DNA from: DATGFK01 sp040007395
GTDB lineage: Bacteria; Chloroflexota; Anaerolineae; Aggregatilineales; UBA2796
Assembly: GCA_040007395.1 (NCBI GenBank)
Contig: JBDTVG010000032.1
Span: 1 to 59,793 of the forward strand
Direction: 5' to 3'
DNA length: 59,793 bases
Shown piece by piece: positions 8,424 through 17,516 of this stretch. The position numbers and the translations under genes are program-made. The notes under the pieces were generated by a model that worked only from the letters and a program-made list of their open reading frames with translations, was not told where the DNA came from and did not search any database. Position 1 is the stretch's first letter, and the number at the start of each line of letters is the position of its first letter.

Positions 8424-8498
8424 TATTGACCCTCTCGCTCCAGATTTACTGAGAGGGGACGTTAACAGAAAGGTCAAAGGTGGTCAAGCCCTAGCCAA

Positions 8499-9611
8499 TC
8501 ATTTGCCCGATGCTGAGGGATTCGCTTGATGGACATCTTGCAAGGCCAGTTTCGGTTGAAAGATCGCTTGAGTTCTCTTTAGGATGAGCTTGCGGGCGGG
8601 TTCCTCGATAAATTGGTATAACGCCGCGCTCACGATATTTGCACCTGCATAAAATAGTAGAGGGGGCCAGGGTCGCATGAAGCCGACTAGCGGCGTAAGT
8701 TGTACAAGATACAGCGCGTAGGATATGCGCCCCATGTAAACCAATGGCGACCATGATAACAGTCGTGCTAGCGGTGTCCCTTCGCGGGTCAGCGCGAAAA
8801 TAAGAAGTCCAATCAAGGCAGCGATACAGTACACGACCAACTTCACCGCCAGTGGATCGCGAGCAAAAACGCTCATCATAATTTGGCATATAACGATCCC
8901 GATGACTGCGAAAATCGATAAGACAGTGGATGTCTTGAACCCAAACGAACCACGCCGCTTATACAAAATAGCGGCAAAGATGCCTACCGAAAAGTCAAAG
9001 ATATAGCCAAACAAGGTGCGCGTCAGCATGTAGGGATTGTCGCCCATGAAGCCGGCTTGCCGGATAGTACCGCTGGCCTTTGACCACGCTACCAGTTCAA
9101 AGCCGAGGGCAAGCATGGCTAGTGTCCATAAGATCAACACGAGCAGGCTATACGATAGTTTCTTGTAGTTAGCAATATAGCCGAGGATGAACGGCAGCAG
9201 AAAGTAGAAGCACTCTTCAACGGTCAGCGACCACGCCGATATATTGCCCGTTTGGACGAGGCGCGTGAAGAAACCCTGTGTCAGGGTGATATTTGTAATG
9301 TTAATGGTAGAACCCGTCAACACCAATGCTGCCAAAATAAAGTAGTAGATCGGGTAGATACGAGCGACACGCCGCCGAATATAGTCGCCCCACTGAAAAG
9401 AACCTTGCTTGATTTCATCTTGGTAACGTAGGGTTAGCAAAAAGCCCGACAACACAAAAAATAGGGTCACGCCGATATAGCCATTTTGGAGTATGGCCTC
9501 CAGCACGGTTCCGGCAGGGGCAGGGTTTTTCAGGTAGATAAAATGGTAGAAAAATACAAGGGCAGCCGCAATTGCCCTGAGCGAGGTTAACGGCCTGATT
9601 TCCCTTTTCAT
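8499..9611 (-). CDS. Membrane acyltransferase, OafA/YrhL (acyltransferase 3) family
   Basis: An integral membrane O-acyltransferase of about 370 residues with roughly ten helices. It transfers acetyl or other acyl groups to surface sugars. The N-terminus has the family pattern RPLTSLRAIAAALVFFYHF, with the conserved His and an R-A pair. The RxxRIYPIY element follows (RRVARIYPIYYF). The last helix ends in FIEEPARKLI, the usual E-x-P motif before the cytoplasmic tail. The start is either ATG 9611 or GTG 9620. It is upstream of and probably co-transcribed with the GT39 gene, so the two may modify the same glycan. Confidence 0.9.
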   Translation of the reverse strand: MKREIRPLTSLRAIAAALVFFYHFIYLKNPAPAGTVLEAILQNGYIGVTLFFVLSGFLLTLRYQDEIKQGSFQWGDYIRRRVARIYPIYYFILAALVLTGSTINITNITLTQGFFTRLVQTGNISAWSLTVEECFYFLLPFILGYIANYKKLSYSLLVLILWTLAMLALGFELVAWSKASGTIRQAGFMGDNPYMLTRTLFGYIFDFSVGIFAAILYKRRGSFGFKTSTVLSIFAVIGIVICQIMMSVFARDPLAVKLVVYCIAALIGLLIFALTREGTPLARLLSWSPLVYMGRISYALYLVQLTPLVGFMRPWPPLLFYAGANIVSAALYQFIEEPARKLILKRTQAIFQPKLALQDVHQANPSASGK

Positions 9612-9620
9612 CGCGCCCAC

Positions 9621-9957
9621 TTTCTAACAAAGGATTCTATTAAAAGAATCTCTCAAAATTGAACTCAAACAAGCGCTATTCAAAAGGATATTCAGGCTAT
9701 TTTCAAGCGGCTTAAAGCGTACTCGGTTAGCTAGTCATCGGCAACTCTTTTAAGGACTTATTTAGCGGATTCGCTGGGTCCAATGTCTTGATGCCTTCCT
9801 TTCTTATTCCAAGATGGTATCATGGATATAGTAGAAAATGTGGATAATAATCTTTTCAGTAGTCGTGAGAGTACCTTCTATAGCCTCGGCACCTATAGTT
9901 GAGCGCTTCTTATGGCTCCCACTATCTTGTGCCATTGGTTATTAGAGAGACTTATCA
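9621..9957. other. Intergenic region between divergent genes
   Basis: This AT-richer spacer separates the acyltransferase gene from the small membrane-anchored gene on the other strand. I see no credible gene, RNA or strong terminator in it. It must hold the promoters for both genes, but no box is clear enough to call. Confidence 0.5.
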
Positions 9958-10425
9958 ATGCAAATAGATACTTTAACTTTTTTCATCGGGATTGCTAGTT
10001 TCATTGGGGCAATTGTTGGCGCTGCGTTGTCAAACTTGGTGACCGCTAGATTAGCCGCTCAAGAAAGAAAAGAAGCAAGACACAAAGAGTGGTTAATGCA
10101 TTTGCAAAATGCATTACAAAGTCTGATAAAAGAGCGAGGAGAATACGAAGAGTTAATTAGTGCCAATCCAAAAGAATACACTGATTATTCAAGGGTTCAC
10201 GCTGGCGTAATTGGGCGGGCTATCTCTACTATTCTTTCGGTAGATGATGATGAGCTGCGCTACTTAGCAATTCAGCAGTTGACACCGAATATGGTAACAG
10301 AAAAGGATAATCCAGATGAAGTCAAACACTGGGGAGACTATAAGACGAGGAATCGGAATGGATTAACCGAGGCAGTAATTCGACTTGGAAAACTGATCTC
10401 AAAGGAAATGAATCATTCGTTATGA
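9958..10425 (+). CDS. Small membrane-anchored hypothetical protein
   Basis: A 155-residue protein with one N-terminal membrane helix (about residues 6-30, FFIGIASFIGAIVGAALSNLV). A charged helical segment follows (LAAQERKEARHKEWLMHLQNALQSL). The C-terminal cytoplasmic domain is polar. The layout recalls small membrane proteins with a coiled region, sometimes found in defence or accessory genes, but no family is recognised. The gene is AT-richer than its neighbours and stands alone between xylB and the acyltransferase operon, which fits recent acquisition. Translation begins at the ATG at 9958. Confidence 0.72.
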   Translation: MQIDTLTFFIGIASFIGAIVGAALSNLVTARLAAQERKEARHKEWLMHLQNALQSLIKERGEYEELISANPKEYTDYSRVHAGVIGRAISTILSVDDDELRYLAIQQLTPNMVTEKDNPDEVKHWGDYKTRNRNGLTEAVIRLGKLISKEMNHSL

Positions 10426-10566
10426 ATATTAAAAAAGAGTATGCGTCAAGGCTATCACAGGCAACTTGGTTGATCACTGTGTGCAAACCCATTATCTGCA
10501 CGGCTCCTACGTTCCTCCATAGGATGTAAGAGCCGCTGATTGCCTATAAAAGCACCAGAGATTGCC

Positions 10567-12057
10567 CTAGAATTGCGCCAACGCTACCGAAGCTTCGCGC
10601 AGTGCGGGATACAGTGAACGGTAGATCGGGTATAAGCGTTCATAGGTCGCGACTCCCTCTGGCTGCGGCGCGACCTCATCGACTTTATGGATCAGGTCGG
10701 CACAAGCTGTTGGCACATCGGGCCACGCACCAACCCCTACCGCACCGAGGATCGCTGCGCCGAGTGCGCCGCCTTCGGTGCTGTTGACGGTGTACAGCGG
10801 CAAGTTGACAATATCTGCGAGTAACTGCCGCCAGACAGGGCTGTTCGCCGCACCGCCACTTACCGCTGCTGACGTTGGCTGTGTGCCTTGTGCCCGCAGC
10901 AGTTCCAAATTGTCGCGCATTCCGAAGGCGACTCCCTCCATCACGGCACGCACCATATGCGATAGTCCATGCCGAACGGTTAGTCCAGCAAATGCACCTC
11001 GCGCCAGTGGATCGGGGTGTGGGTGGCGTTCGCCCGTGAGATAGGGTGTAAATAGCAGTCCTAGCGATCCCGGTGGGACACTGGCTGCCCGTTCGCTCAA
11101 TTCCTCATAGCTAGTTGTTGGCGCGAGTTCATCATGCAGCCAACGCAAACTGCCCGCTGCACTGAGCATTACGCCCATGTAGAACCATGCGCCGGGGATG
11201 GCATGACAAAATGTGTGCAGTCGTCCTTCTGGTTCTGGCACATAGTGAGCAGCAGCGGTGAATACTACGCCCGATGTACCCACTGTCAGACTCGTTTCGC
11301 CTGCCCGTGTGATCCCACTACCAATTGCCCCGGCAGGCTGATCGCCAGCGCCACCGACAATCGGTGTACCGACTTTGAGTCCGGTTGCCGCCGCGCCCGC
11401 CTCATTGACTTTGGCGCTCACATCCGGCGACTCGCAAAGATCGGGCAACCAACTTCGGGGGAAGCCGAAGGCCGCGATCATTTCGTCAGACCAGCTACGC
11501 TTGGCAATATCCATCAGCCCGATACCCGATCCATCAGCTACATCAGTCACATAAGCACCGCTCAAGCGGAAGCGTATGTAATCTTTGGGTAGGAGAAAGC
11601 GCGCGATTCGCGCATAGGAGTCGGGTTCGTGGTCGCGCAGCCATGCCAGTTTGGGCGCAGTGAAACCGGGCAGCATCAGACTGCCTGTGATCTGGTAAAG
11701 CTTCTGTGCCCCAACTTTCTCGGTGATTGCTTCGCACTGTGCGCCGCTGCGTTGGTCATTCCAAAGGATCGCTGGACGCACTGGATCGCCATGTGAGTCA
11801 AGGGTCGTCAAGCCGTGCATCTGTCCGGTCAAGCCAATCGCGGCGATGTCGTCTGGCGGGATCTGCGCAGTCAGATCGCGCAGTGCGTGGCTGGTTGCCT
11901 CCCACCAGTCGAGGGGATCTTGCTCCGACCACAGTGGATAGGGAGTCGAGAGCGCATGGGGGTAACTATAGGTAGCGACAACCTTGCCCTTTTCATCAAT
12001 CGCCAACGCCTTCGATGCAGTGGTACTCACGTCCACGCCGATAAAATATCTACTCAC
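10567..12057 (-). CDS. xylB: Xylulokinase (FGGY carbohydrate kinase)
   Basis: A cytosolic kinase of 496 residues, expected to phosphorylate D-xylulose to xylulose 5-phosphate for the pentose phosphate pathway. The N-terminal sugar-kinase phosphate loop is GVDVSTTASKAL. The xylulokinase-type GLTGQMHGL and ILWNDQR motifs follow. The catalytic Asp is in GGAGDQPAGAIGSG and the C-terminal ATP-site glycine motif is AVSGGAANSPVW. No xylA isomerase or xylose transporter is adjacent, so the gene is an orphan and its substrate could be another pentulose. It lies about 200 bp downstream of a PRC-barrel-like gene, with a terminator between them. Confidence 0.88.
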   Translation of the reverse strand: MSRYFIGVDVSTTASKALAIDEKGKVVATYSYPHALSTPYPLWSEQDPLDWWEATSHALRDLTAQIPPDDIAAIGLTGQMHGLTTLDSHGDPVRPAILWNDQRSGAQCEAITEKVGAQKLYQITGSLMLPGFTAPKLAWLRDHEPDSYARIARFLLPKDYIRFRLSGAYVTDVADGSGIGLMDIAKRSWSDEMIAAFGFPRSWLPDLCESPDVSAKVNEAGAAATGLKVGTPIVGGAGDQPAGAIGSGITRAGETSLTVGTSGVVFTAAAHYVPEPEGRLHTFCHAIPGAWFYMGVMLSAAGSLRWLHDELAPTTSYEELSERAASVPPGSLGLLFTPYLTGERHPHPDPLARGAFAGLTVRHGLSHMVRAVMEGVAFGMRDNLELLRAQGTQPTSAAVSGGAANSPVWRQLLADIVNLPLYTVNSTEGGALGAAILGAVGVGAWPDVPTACADLIHKVDEVAPQPEGVATYERLYPIYRSLYPALREASVALAQF

Positions 12058-12175
12058 AATAGTTGCCTCCGTAGAAAAGGAAAATCTAAATTTCGGTCAA
12101 TGTGCCGAGTTAGTGATCAATCCAGTTTACCGCATCTCTAGGGAACGACGCAGTCTTTGAATCAGCCATCTATGC

Positions 12176-12221
12176 AAAAAAGGCTCATCGTCGCTACTTA
12201 TAATGGAGCCACAATGAGCCT
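12176..12221 (-). terminator. Probable intrinsic terminator of the PRC-barrel-like gene
   Basis: On the minus strand AGGCTCAT is followed by a long loop, then ATGAGCCT and a run of six T. It lies between the end of the 12259 gene and the start of xylB, so xylB probably has its own promoter. Confidence 0.55.
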
Positions 12222-12258
12222 ATACAATTAACATTCGGTTTTCGGCGACGATGCGACC

Positions 12259-12663
12259 CTATTTAGGGCGGATTAGTTCATCGCCCCTAACGTTCAAATG
12301 GACATGTTCATCCACGCGTGCGATTTGCTCTGGCAGGATATAACGCGCCCACGCGAACAACCCAGTTGCGCCTACCTTGATAAACCCTTCGCGCCGCAAC
12401 CGCGCTTTGATAACTTCGGGCATGTCATCAAGACCGACGAATACCCGTGCCACATCGTCGATCAATGAGTCATCACGCAGGTCAGGGTTGGGAGCAGTCA
12501 CCACACCCGTACCCGCTTCCTGATTGTCATCGGCTTCTGCGCCAAAATAGAGATCCTCTACCTTGCCGAGGCGGTTATCTTGTAGATCGTAAACCTCCAT
12601 GCCCTCATGGATACTACTCAGCACATTCGTGTTCATTTTCCCTGTGTATCGACTCTGAACCAT
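12259..12663 (-). CDS. PRC-barrel-like / DUF2171-type small protein
   Basis: A small soluble protein (134 residues from ATG 12663; upstream in-frame starts at 12672 and 12681 are also possible). The middle contains the PRC-barrel-like pattern GMEVYDLQDNRLGKVEDLYFG. The C-terminal part ends LNVRGDELIRPK, which looks like a second half-barrel with an inserted RVFVGLDDMPEVIKARL stretch. Such proteins are often stress- or RNA-processing-associated, but the exact role is unknown. It is the first gene of its unit and is followed by an intrinsic terminator. It is divergent from fabI. Confidence 0.65.
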   Translation of the reverse strand: MVQSRYTGKMNTNVLSSIHEGMEVYDLQDNRLGKVEDLYFGAEADDNQEAGTGVVTAPNPDLRDDSLIDDVARVFVGLDDMPEVIKARLRREGFIKVGATGLFAWARYILPEQIARVDEHVHLNVRGDELIRPK

Positions 12664-12681
12664 CACTTTCATCCTTTTCAA

Positions 12682-13048
12682 TTACACTCCACACTTGTTG
12701 TAAATGTAGCCCCAAAAGGCTAAAAAAGTCCCAAAAATAAATGCGACAATGATCAACTAAAATGTCTGAGCGTAACCAACCCTTGTTGTGCTTGGGATTT
12801 ATTACATCATGAAATTTGATCGGTGTTCAAGTAAAGTCCACCGTGATCTAATTGAGCCGCATGAGTAAACTGCAACGCGATCACAATATCAACCCGTACT
12901 GTTGTGGTTCAACACCCAGATACGCTTGGAAATGACGCAACGTAGGTTCCATCTGTTGGCGCTGAATCTGACGAGGTAAACCTGCATCGCGCATCGAATG
13001 CGAGTGTTATACTGTTGTAAATTCTTTCTACTTGAGGAGCGGCAAATC
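12682..13048. other. Divergent spacer between the PRC-like gene and fabI, with a 37-codon open frame
   Basis: The spacer carries the promoters of both divergent genes. On the minus strand a short frame (ATG 12994 to TGA 12881) encodes a Gln-rich 37-residue peptide containing GLPRQIQRQQMEPTLRHFQ. It has no clear ribosome site and no recognised family. It could be a gene remnant. Nothing else is visible. Confidence 0.4.
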
Positions 13049-13858
13049 ATGGGCTTGATGGAGGGCAAAACTGCACTCGTTTTCGGCGTAGCCAACAAAA
13101 ATTCAATTGCGTGGGGAATCACCGAGGCGCTGCATCGTGAGGGCGCAACAATTGGATTGAGCTATGCGGGCGAAGTGCTGACCAAGCGCGTCATGCCGCT
13201 TGCCGAAAGCATCGGCGTAGATTTCGTCGATCAGTGTGATGTGACTAAAGATAGTGATCTGGACGCGACTTTCGCCAAAGCCAAAGCGCGGTTTGGCAAA
13301 ATTGATGTGCTGGTTCATGCGGTCGCCTTTGCCAACCGCGAAGACCTCGAAGGGCAGTTTGTGAAGACCAATCGCGAAGGCTTCCGCATGGCAATGGACA
13401 TCAGCGTCTATAGTCTCGTCGCGATGGCCCAACGGGCTAAGGATCTGATGCCGGACGGTGGCAGCATCCTGACCATGACCTATTACGGCGCGGAGAAAGT
13501 TATGCCGCACTATAACGTGATGGGGGTGGCCAAAGCTGCCCTTGAAGCAACAGTGCGCTATCTGGCAGCCGATCTCGGTGAACAGAATATCCGGGTTAAT
13601 GCGATTTCTGCCGGAGCGATCAAAACATTAGCAGCAGCAGGAATCTCCGGGTTCCGCGATATGCTGCGCTTCAGCGAAGGTGCTGCACCGCTGCGTCGCC
13701 TTGTGTCTATCGAAGATGTCGGTAATTCGGCACTCTGGCTATGCTCGGATCTTGGCAGTTCGGTCACAGGCGAAGTGATTCATGTGGACGCGGGCCTCAA
13801 TATTATGGGCTTGTCGCTGGAACTGACTCAGCCCGCCAAACAGGAAAGTGCCAACTAG
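13049..13858 (+). CDS. fabI: Enoyl-[acyl-carrier-protein] reductase [NADH]
   Basis: A cytosolic short-chain dehydrogenase that reduces trans-2-enoyl-ACP in the last step of fatty acid chain elongation. ATG 13049 is chosen because GAGGAG lies about nine bases upstream; the longer frame from 12998 would put that site inside the gene. The NAD-binding motif has the FabI form G-x5-S-I-A (GVANKNSIAWGI). The catalytic pair is Y-x6-K (YNVMGVAK), with an upstream Tyr in TYYGAEK, as in FabI and unlike classical SDRs. Length is 269 residues. No other fab genes are adjacent. It is convergent with a lipoprotein gene. Confidence 0.92.
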   Translation: MGLMEGKTALVFGVANKNSIAWGITEALHREGATIGLSYAGEVLTKRVMPLAESIGVDFVDQCDVTKDSDLDATFAKAKARFGKIDVLVHAVAFANREDLEGQFVKTNREGFRMAMDISVYSLVAMAQRAKDLMPDGGSILTMTYYGAEKVMPHYNVMGVAKAALEATVRYLAADLGEQNIRVNAISAGAIKTLAAAGISGFRDMLRFSEGAAPLRRLVSIEDVGNSALWLCSDLGSSVTGEVIHVDAGLNIMGLSLELTQPAKQESAN

Positions 13859-13869
13859 CATTACGCTTG

Positions 13870-15084
13870 TCAGCGTGTTGTAGCATAGTAGACGGTAGCA
13901 ATGCCATTGCCGCCTAGTTCTGTCCAGCCTAGGGTAAGTCTCCCGCCTGAATCGGCGGAGAGTGCCACCTTGCCGACGACTACTGGCTCAGACCTCGCTG
14001 CATAGACAGGTTGCAGCAGGTTGGCTCCATCGGGCGAAATGGATAGCGTGGCAGGCACATCTTGCCAACGCTGCCCATTCCATGTGCTAACTGTGATCCC
14101 AATCGTTAGCACTGGCAGCGCCGCACTTGGCACATCGGGGTCGCGCAAACCGATCTTGGCAACGCTGTTAAATGATAGCGTGCGGACGGCGCTATTGTCG
14201 CTGATCGGGAAGCTCAAGCCTGCCATGCTGGACTCTGGTGTTTCGGCGGTACGCTGCCCAACCTGAATAATATTCCACAGACAATAAACGTGAGTCGCAT
14301 CCGCCCCCAGTGCGAAATCGCCCAGTGTTTGCGGCTCTGCTGTGCGAATTACCCCGACTGGAATACTGGGTACGTTATCCTCGATGGGCAATTCCCCATG
14401 TTGCAGTAGCAAATAACGAATTGTCCAGAGATGCGCCGCCGTCGACTCTAGCCATGCAATGTGCAGATCGCCGTTGAGATCGAAGGCAGCGGCAGGGTTG
14501 CTGCCTGCTTTCGCCAGTTGGACAGCCTGTCGGGGGCGACCCTGCCCATCGATTAGCTGTATAAACACGCCCTGTTTTTCCCCAGATTCAACCCACAGTG
14601 CGATAACATCGCCTGCTTTGGTTGAGATCGCTGTGTAGTGTGAAATAGCGCGATTGCTGATCACACCGGGTGAGCGTTTCACGACACCGTTGGTAGCGAT
14701 TAGTGCGCCGACAAGCTGTGCCTGATCGGGTAGGGTTTGGTCAAGCCACAGCAGGTTCAGATTCCCGTCGAGGCCCGCAAACAATGACACTTCACGGGGA
14801 ATCCGCCCAAGCGGTAAGATCTTGACTGGCGTTTGCCAGTCTGGACTGTCAAGCCGGATGCCGGGTGCAGAGGGTTCACCGGGCCATGCTAATAATGTTT
14901 GGACTCCATCGCTCCACAATGCAGGCCTGTCGTGCGGTGCTGCCGTCGAGATTTTACGTAGTATATGCCAGGGGGACAAAGGTACTAGATCGACTGTCGC
15001 GCAACTGGCAAGTAACGTGATACCTATCAGAAAAATCGATGTATGAATAATTACCGAAGAAAGGTTGACACGAGGTTGATTCAT
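13870..15084 (-). CDS. Lipoprotein, probable beta-propeller-like
   Basis: A 404-residue exported lipoprotein with a hydrophobic N-terminus and lipobox LLASC. The mature part is rich in short beta-strands with recurring W and D-x-D/N-G patterns (GLDGNLNLLWLDQ, AFDLNGDLHIAWLES, SADSGGRLTLGWTEL), suggesting several blades of a propeller-like fold. No catalytic motif or family name is recognised. It is divergent from the FHA gene and convergent with fabI. It probably acts at the outer face of the membrane. Confidence 0.72.
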   Translation of the reverse strand: MNQPRVNLSSVIIHTSIFLIGITLLASCATVDLVPLSPWHILRKISTAAPHDRPALWSDGVQTLLAWPGEPSAPGIRLDSPDWQTPVKILPLGRIPREVSLFAGLDGNLNLLWLDQTLPDQAQLVGALIATNGVVKRSPGVISNRAISHYTAISTKAGDVIALWVESGEKQGVFIQLIDGQGRPRQAVQLAKAGSNPAAAFDLNGDLHIAWLESTAAHLWTIRYLLLQHGELPIEDNVPSIPVGVIRTAEPQTLGDFALGADATHVYCLWNIIQVGQRTAETPESSMAGLSFPISDNSAVRTLSFNSVAKIGLRDPDVPSAALPVLTIGITVSTWNGQRWQDVPATLSISPDGANLLQPVYAARSEPVVVGKVALSADSGGRLTLGWTELGGNGIATVYYATTR

Positions 15085-15168
15085 GGTATGATTTAGTTAA
15101 CTTACCTTTTTCGGTAAAACACTAGGTAGGTAGCGCTGTAATTGACATCAAACTCGGAGTCTACCCCC

Positions 15169-15630
15169 ATGACCGACATTTCCCAATCTGGATCTCGCCA
15201 GACAGATCACCTGCATGTTCGGCACGAACAACCGCATCGACATACTAGTTCGCTCCGTTCTCCATTTGCGACTGGCGGTGTTAATGCGCCTTGGCGAGTG
15301 ATGATACATATCGGCACAGAGGGCACAACCGCCCTGCGCGTCGAAATCCTCAAGGAACTGACAGTAGGCCGCGCCGATCCTGTGGAAGACTATATTCCCG
15401 GCTTAGATCTTAGCCCCTATGGCGGACAAGACGCTGGAGTATCGCGCCGCCACGCCATGCTGTTTATCGCAGACGGCAAACTGCATATGCGCGATCTGGA
15501 CAGCACGAATGGGACACGCATTAACGATCTTGCCTTGAAGCCTAACGAACCTTATGTACTCTCCGAAGGCGACGAAATCGAATTTGGACAGCTTCGCGCC
15601 AAGATACACCTTATCCGCCAGCCAAGCTAG
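15169..15630 (+). CDS. FHA-domain protein
   Basis: A soluble 153-residue protein with a C-terminal forkhead-associated domain that binds phosphothreonine peptides. The domain spans about residues 55-150: LTVGRAD with the core Arg, GVSRRHAML with the Ser-Arg-Arg-His motif, and LDSTNGTRIN with the Asn that contacts the phosphopeptide. The first 50 residues are polar and disordered. ATG 15169 is preferred because GGAG precedes it by about ten bases; a TTG at 15142 is the alternative. A Ser/Thr kinase partner is not in the window. Confidence 0.88.
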   Translation: MTDISQSGSRQTDHLHVRHEQPHRHTSSLRSPFATGGVNAPWRVMIHIGTEGTTALRVEILKELTVGRADPVEDYIPGLDLSPYGGQDAGVSRRHAMLFIADGKLHMRDLDSTNGTRINDLALKPNEPYVLSEGDEIEFGQLRAKIHLIRQPS

Positions 15631-15885
15631 TCATACTCGCCTTTTCTCAACGGTTTCGATCCCTCACCACCGCTTTCATATTTCATAATTCAACGAATGC
15701 TCGATCTTTATCTCTCAAAACTACTTGAGATTTGTTTGAGTTTTATAACACTTGTGAATAGATTAAATTTTCTTTTCATTGTAAACTGATCACAAGGATT
15801 ATCAAACAAAATTCTAACTCCACACAAACACTTATCTAACGCTGTGCCGTGAGCTGGTACAGCCCAAACAAAGGGTAAACCGCCA

Positions 15886-16110
15886 ATGGACGAACTGAAT
15901 ATCACAGTCTATAACGAAGGTGGCAGATTACATACCGTTGAAGGCAAGCCGCAGGAAAAGGATCGAAAAGCGTGCAATATACAGCGCTTTATGATCAAGT
16001 ATCCTGATATTCAAGTCGTTCTGTGGGTTGTCGGTGAAGTCCCTTCACGCGAAGCCTACATTGCGCTGTACGAAACTCTCAAGGCCACTCGTATTATCTT
16101 CGCGGAGTAG
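15886..16110 (+). CDS. Small hypothetical protein (74 residues)
   Basis: A short open frame with AAAGGG about nine bases before ATG 15886. The protein has an N-terminal beta strand (LNITVYNEGG), a charged stretch, and a C-terminal alternating strand-helix pattern (PDIQVVLWVVGEVPSREAYIALYETL), so it looks like a folded small domain rather than noise. No family is recognised. The upstream 255 bases (15631-15885) hold no other gene. Downstream, about 220 bases separate it from the glycosyltransferase gene. Confidence 0.6.
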   Translation: MDELNITVYNEGGRLHTVEGKPQEKDRKACNIQRFMIKYPDIQVVLWVVGEVPSREAYIALYETLKATRIIFAE

Positions 16111-16328
16111 TCCGCCGTCCAATTCAGGAAATTGCATATAACGCCATTTGCCATTGGGTAAAACCGAGTGTCTTCCGGCGACACCGATGATGGTTCATGC
16201 TGCGTACTTGTGGACGGTGAATCAGTTATGTATTGAGGTTGGCTCCAAAGATTTCCATTGAGGAATCCCTTGCCCGAAGCGTGGCGGGTGAGGTGAATTT
16301 ACTTGTTCGAACCGTTATAATCTCTCGC

Positions 16329-17516
16329 ATGAAGCTCTTATTTGTTGTCTCATCTCTGGATCTGACTCAGCCGTTCAGTGCCACGCCCGCATGGTGGCAA
16401 CTGCTCAAGGGTCTCTACGAAGAGGGCGTTGATGTGCTGGCAACGACCTATCAAGGGCCTGCCATCGAGAGTCTGTGGTGGCGTGCTTTACCCAACCCCG
16501 TTCAGCGCGAAGGTGATCTCTTTAAGGCGCTGAGGGATGTTGCCCGCCGCACTCAGCCTACTTCGCCTACTAAGAAGGCCAACTCACCGTCATCCAATGA
16601 GTCAATGGCTGACCGCTTGCAACGACAGATTGCCCAGAAAGTTATTGCCCCGCGTTGGCGTGCCTTTATGGATCGCACCTTGGCGGCGCACCCAGATATT
16701 GATGCCGTGATCTTCCTGACCATTCCGCTGAACCATGTTGTCGGGTTGGCCTCATACATTCGTACCAAATTCGACAAGCCTGTGCTGTACTACGATGGTG
16801 ATGTCCCCGCCAGCTTACCTAGCTTTGCCGGATTTGCGTCGGGCTTCAAGATTTATCAGGGAGCCGATCTCACCGAATATACGGCGTTTATCTCGAACAG
16901 TGCTGGCGGCGTAGACCCGCTGCGCGAACTTGGCGCACGAGCCGTCCATGTGCTGTACTATGGCGCAGATCCCGATGTATTCAGTCCGCTCGACATCACG
17001 CAGGACATCGACGTATTTTTCTACGGACACACCCGCGAATATCGCGAGGACTGGATCGATGGCATGATCGGTTATGCTAGCCAACAATTGCCGGAATCAG
17101 CGTTCGCGGTACGCGGTAGCCAACTCGGTGAGATAGGCCGCGCCAAGTTGCTGCCCTATCTATCGTTTAGCAAGCTGCGCGAATATGCCTGTCGCAGCAA
17201 GATCAATTTGTGTGTGACACGCAAAGCGCATACCTCCGTGTTTGCGTCGTCCAGTTCGCGCCCGTTTGAACTAGCGAGTATGGGTGCGTGCATTGTGTCT
17301 AACCCCTATCTGGGGATCGAAACGTGGTTCGAGCCGGGTAAAGAGATCATCGTGATTCAAGATCGCGACGAAGCAGTAGACCGCTATCGCTGGCTGCTTA
17401 ATCACGCCTCGGAACGGCACGCAATTGGCGCGGCGGCACGACAGCGGGTGCTTCAGGAACATACCTTTCGGCATCGTGCATGTCAGCTTGTCGAGATCGT
17501 GCAGGAGTATGTGTGA
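16329..17516 (+). CDS. CgeB-like / GT-B fold glycosyltransferase
   Basis: A 395-residue cytosolic enzyme from the likely start ATG 16329 (MKLLFVVSSLD, the first Rossmann strand). The frame extends upstream to 16233, but those residues look non-coding. Features include DIDVFFYGHTREYREDW at the domain junction, typical of CgeB/DUF3880-type transferases. The C-terminal nucleotide-sugar region has RPFELASMGACIVSNPYLGIETWF, with the conserved E and the Gly-aromatic pocket. It should transfer a sugar from a nucleotide donor onto a surface glycan or protein. Its stop overlaps the start of the next gene, so the two are coupled. Confidence 0.82.
   Translation: MKLLFVVSSLDLTQPFSATPAWWQLLKGLYEEGVDVLATTYQGPAIESLWWRALPNPVQREGDLFKALRDVARRTQPTSPTKKANSPSSNESMADRLQRQIAQKVIAPRWRAFMDRTLAAHPDIDAVIFLTIPLNHVVGLASYIRTKFDKPVLYYDGDVPASLPSFAGFASGFKIYQGADLTEYTAFISNSAGGVDPLRELGARAVHVLYYGADPDVFSPLDITQDIDVFFYGHTREYREDWIDGMIGYASQQLPESAFAVRGSQLGEIGRAKLLPYLSFSKLREYACRSKINLCVTRKAHTSVFASSSSRPFELASMGACIVSNPYLGIETWFEPGKEIIVIQDRDEAVDRYRWLLNHASERHAIGAAARQRVLQEHTFRHRACQLVEIVQEYV

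Noticed and set aside
12889..13122. 77-codon minus-strand frame overlapping fabI start
   Set aside because: It overlaps the well-supported fabI start and its ribosome site.
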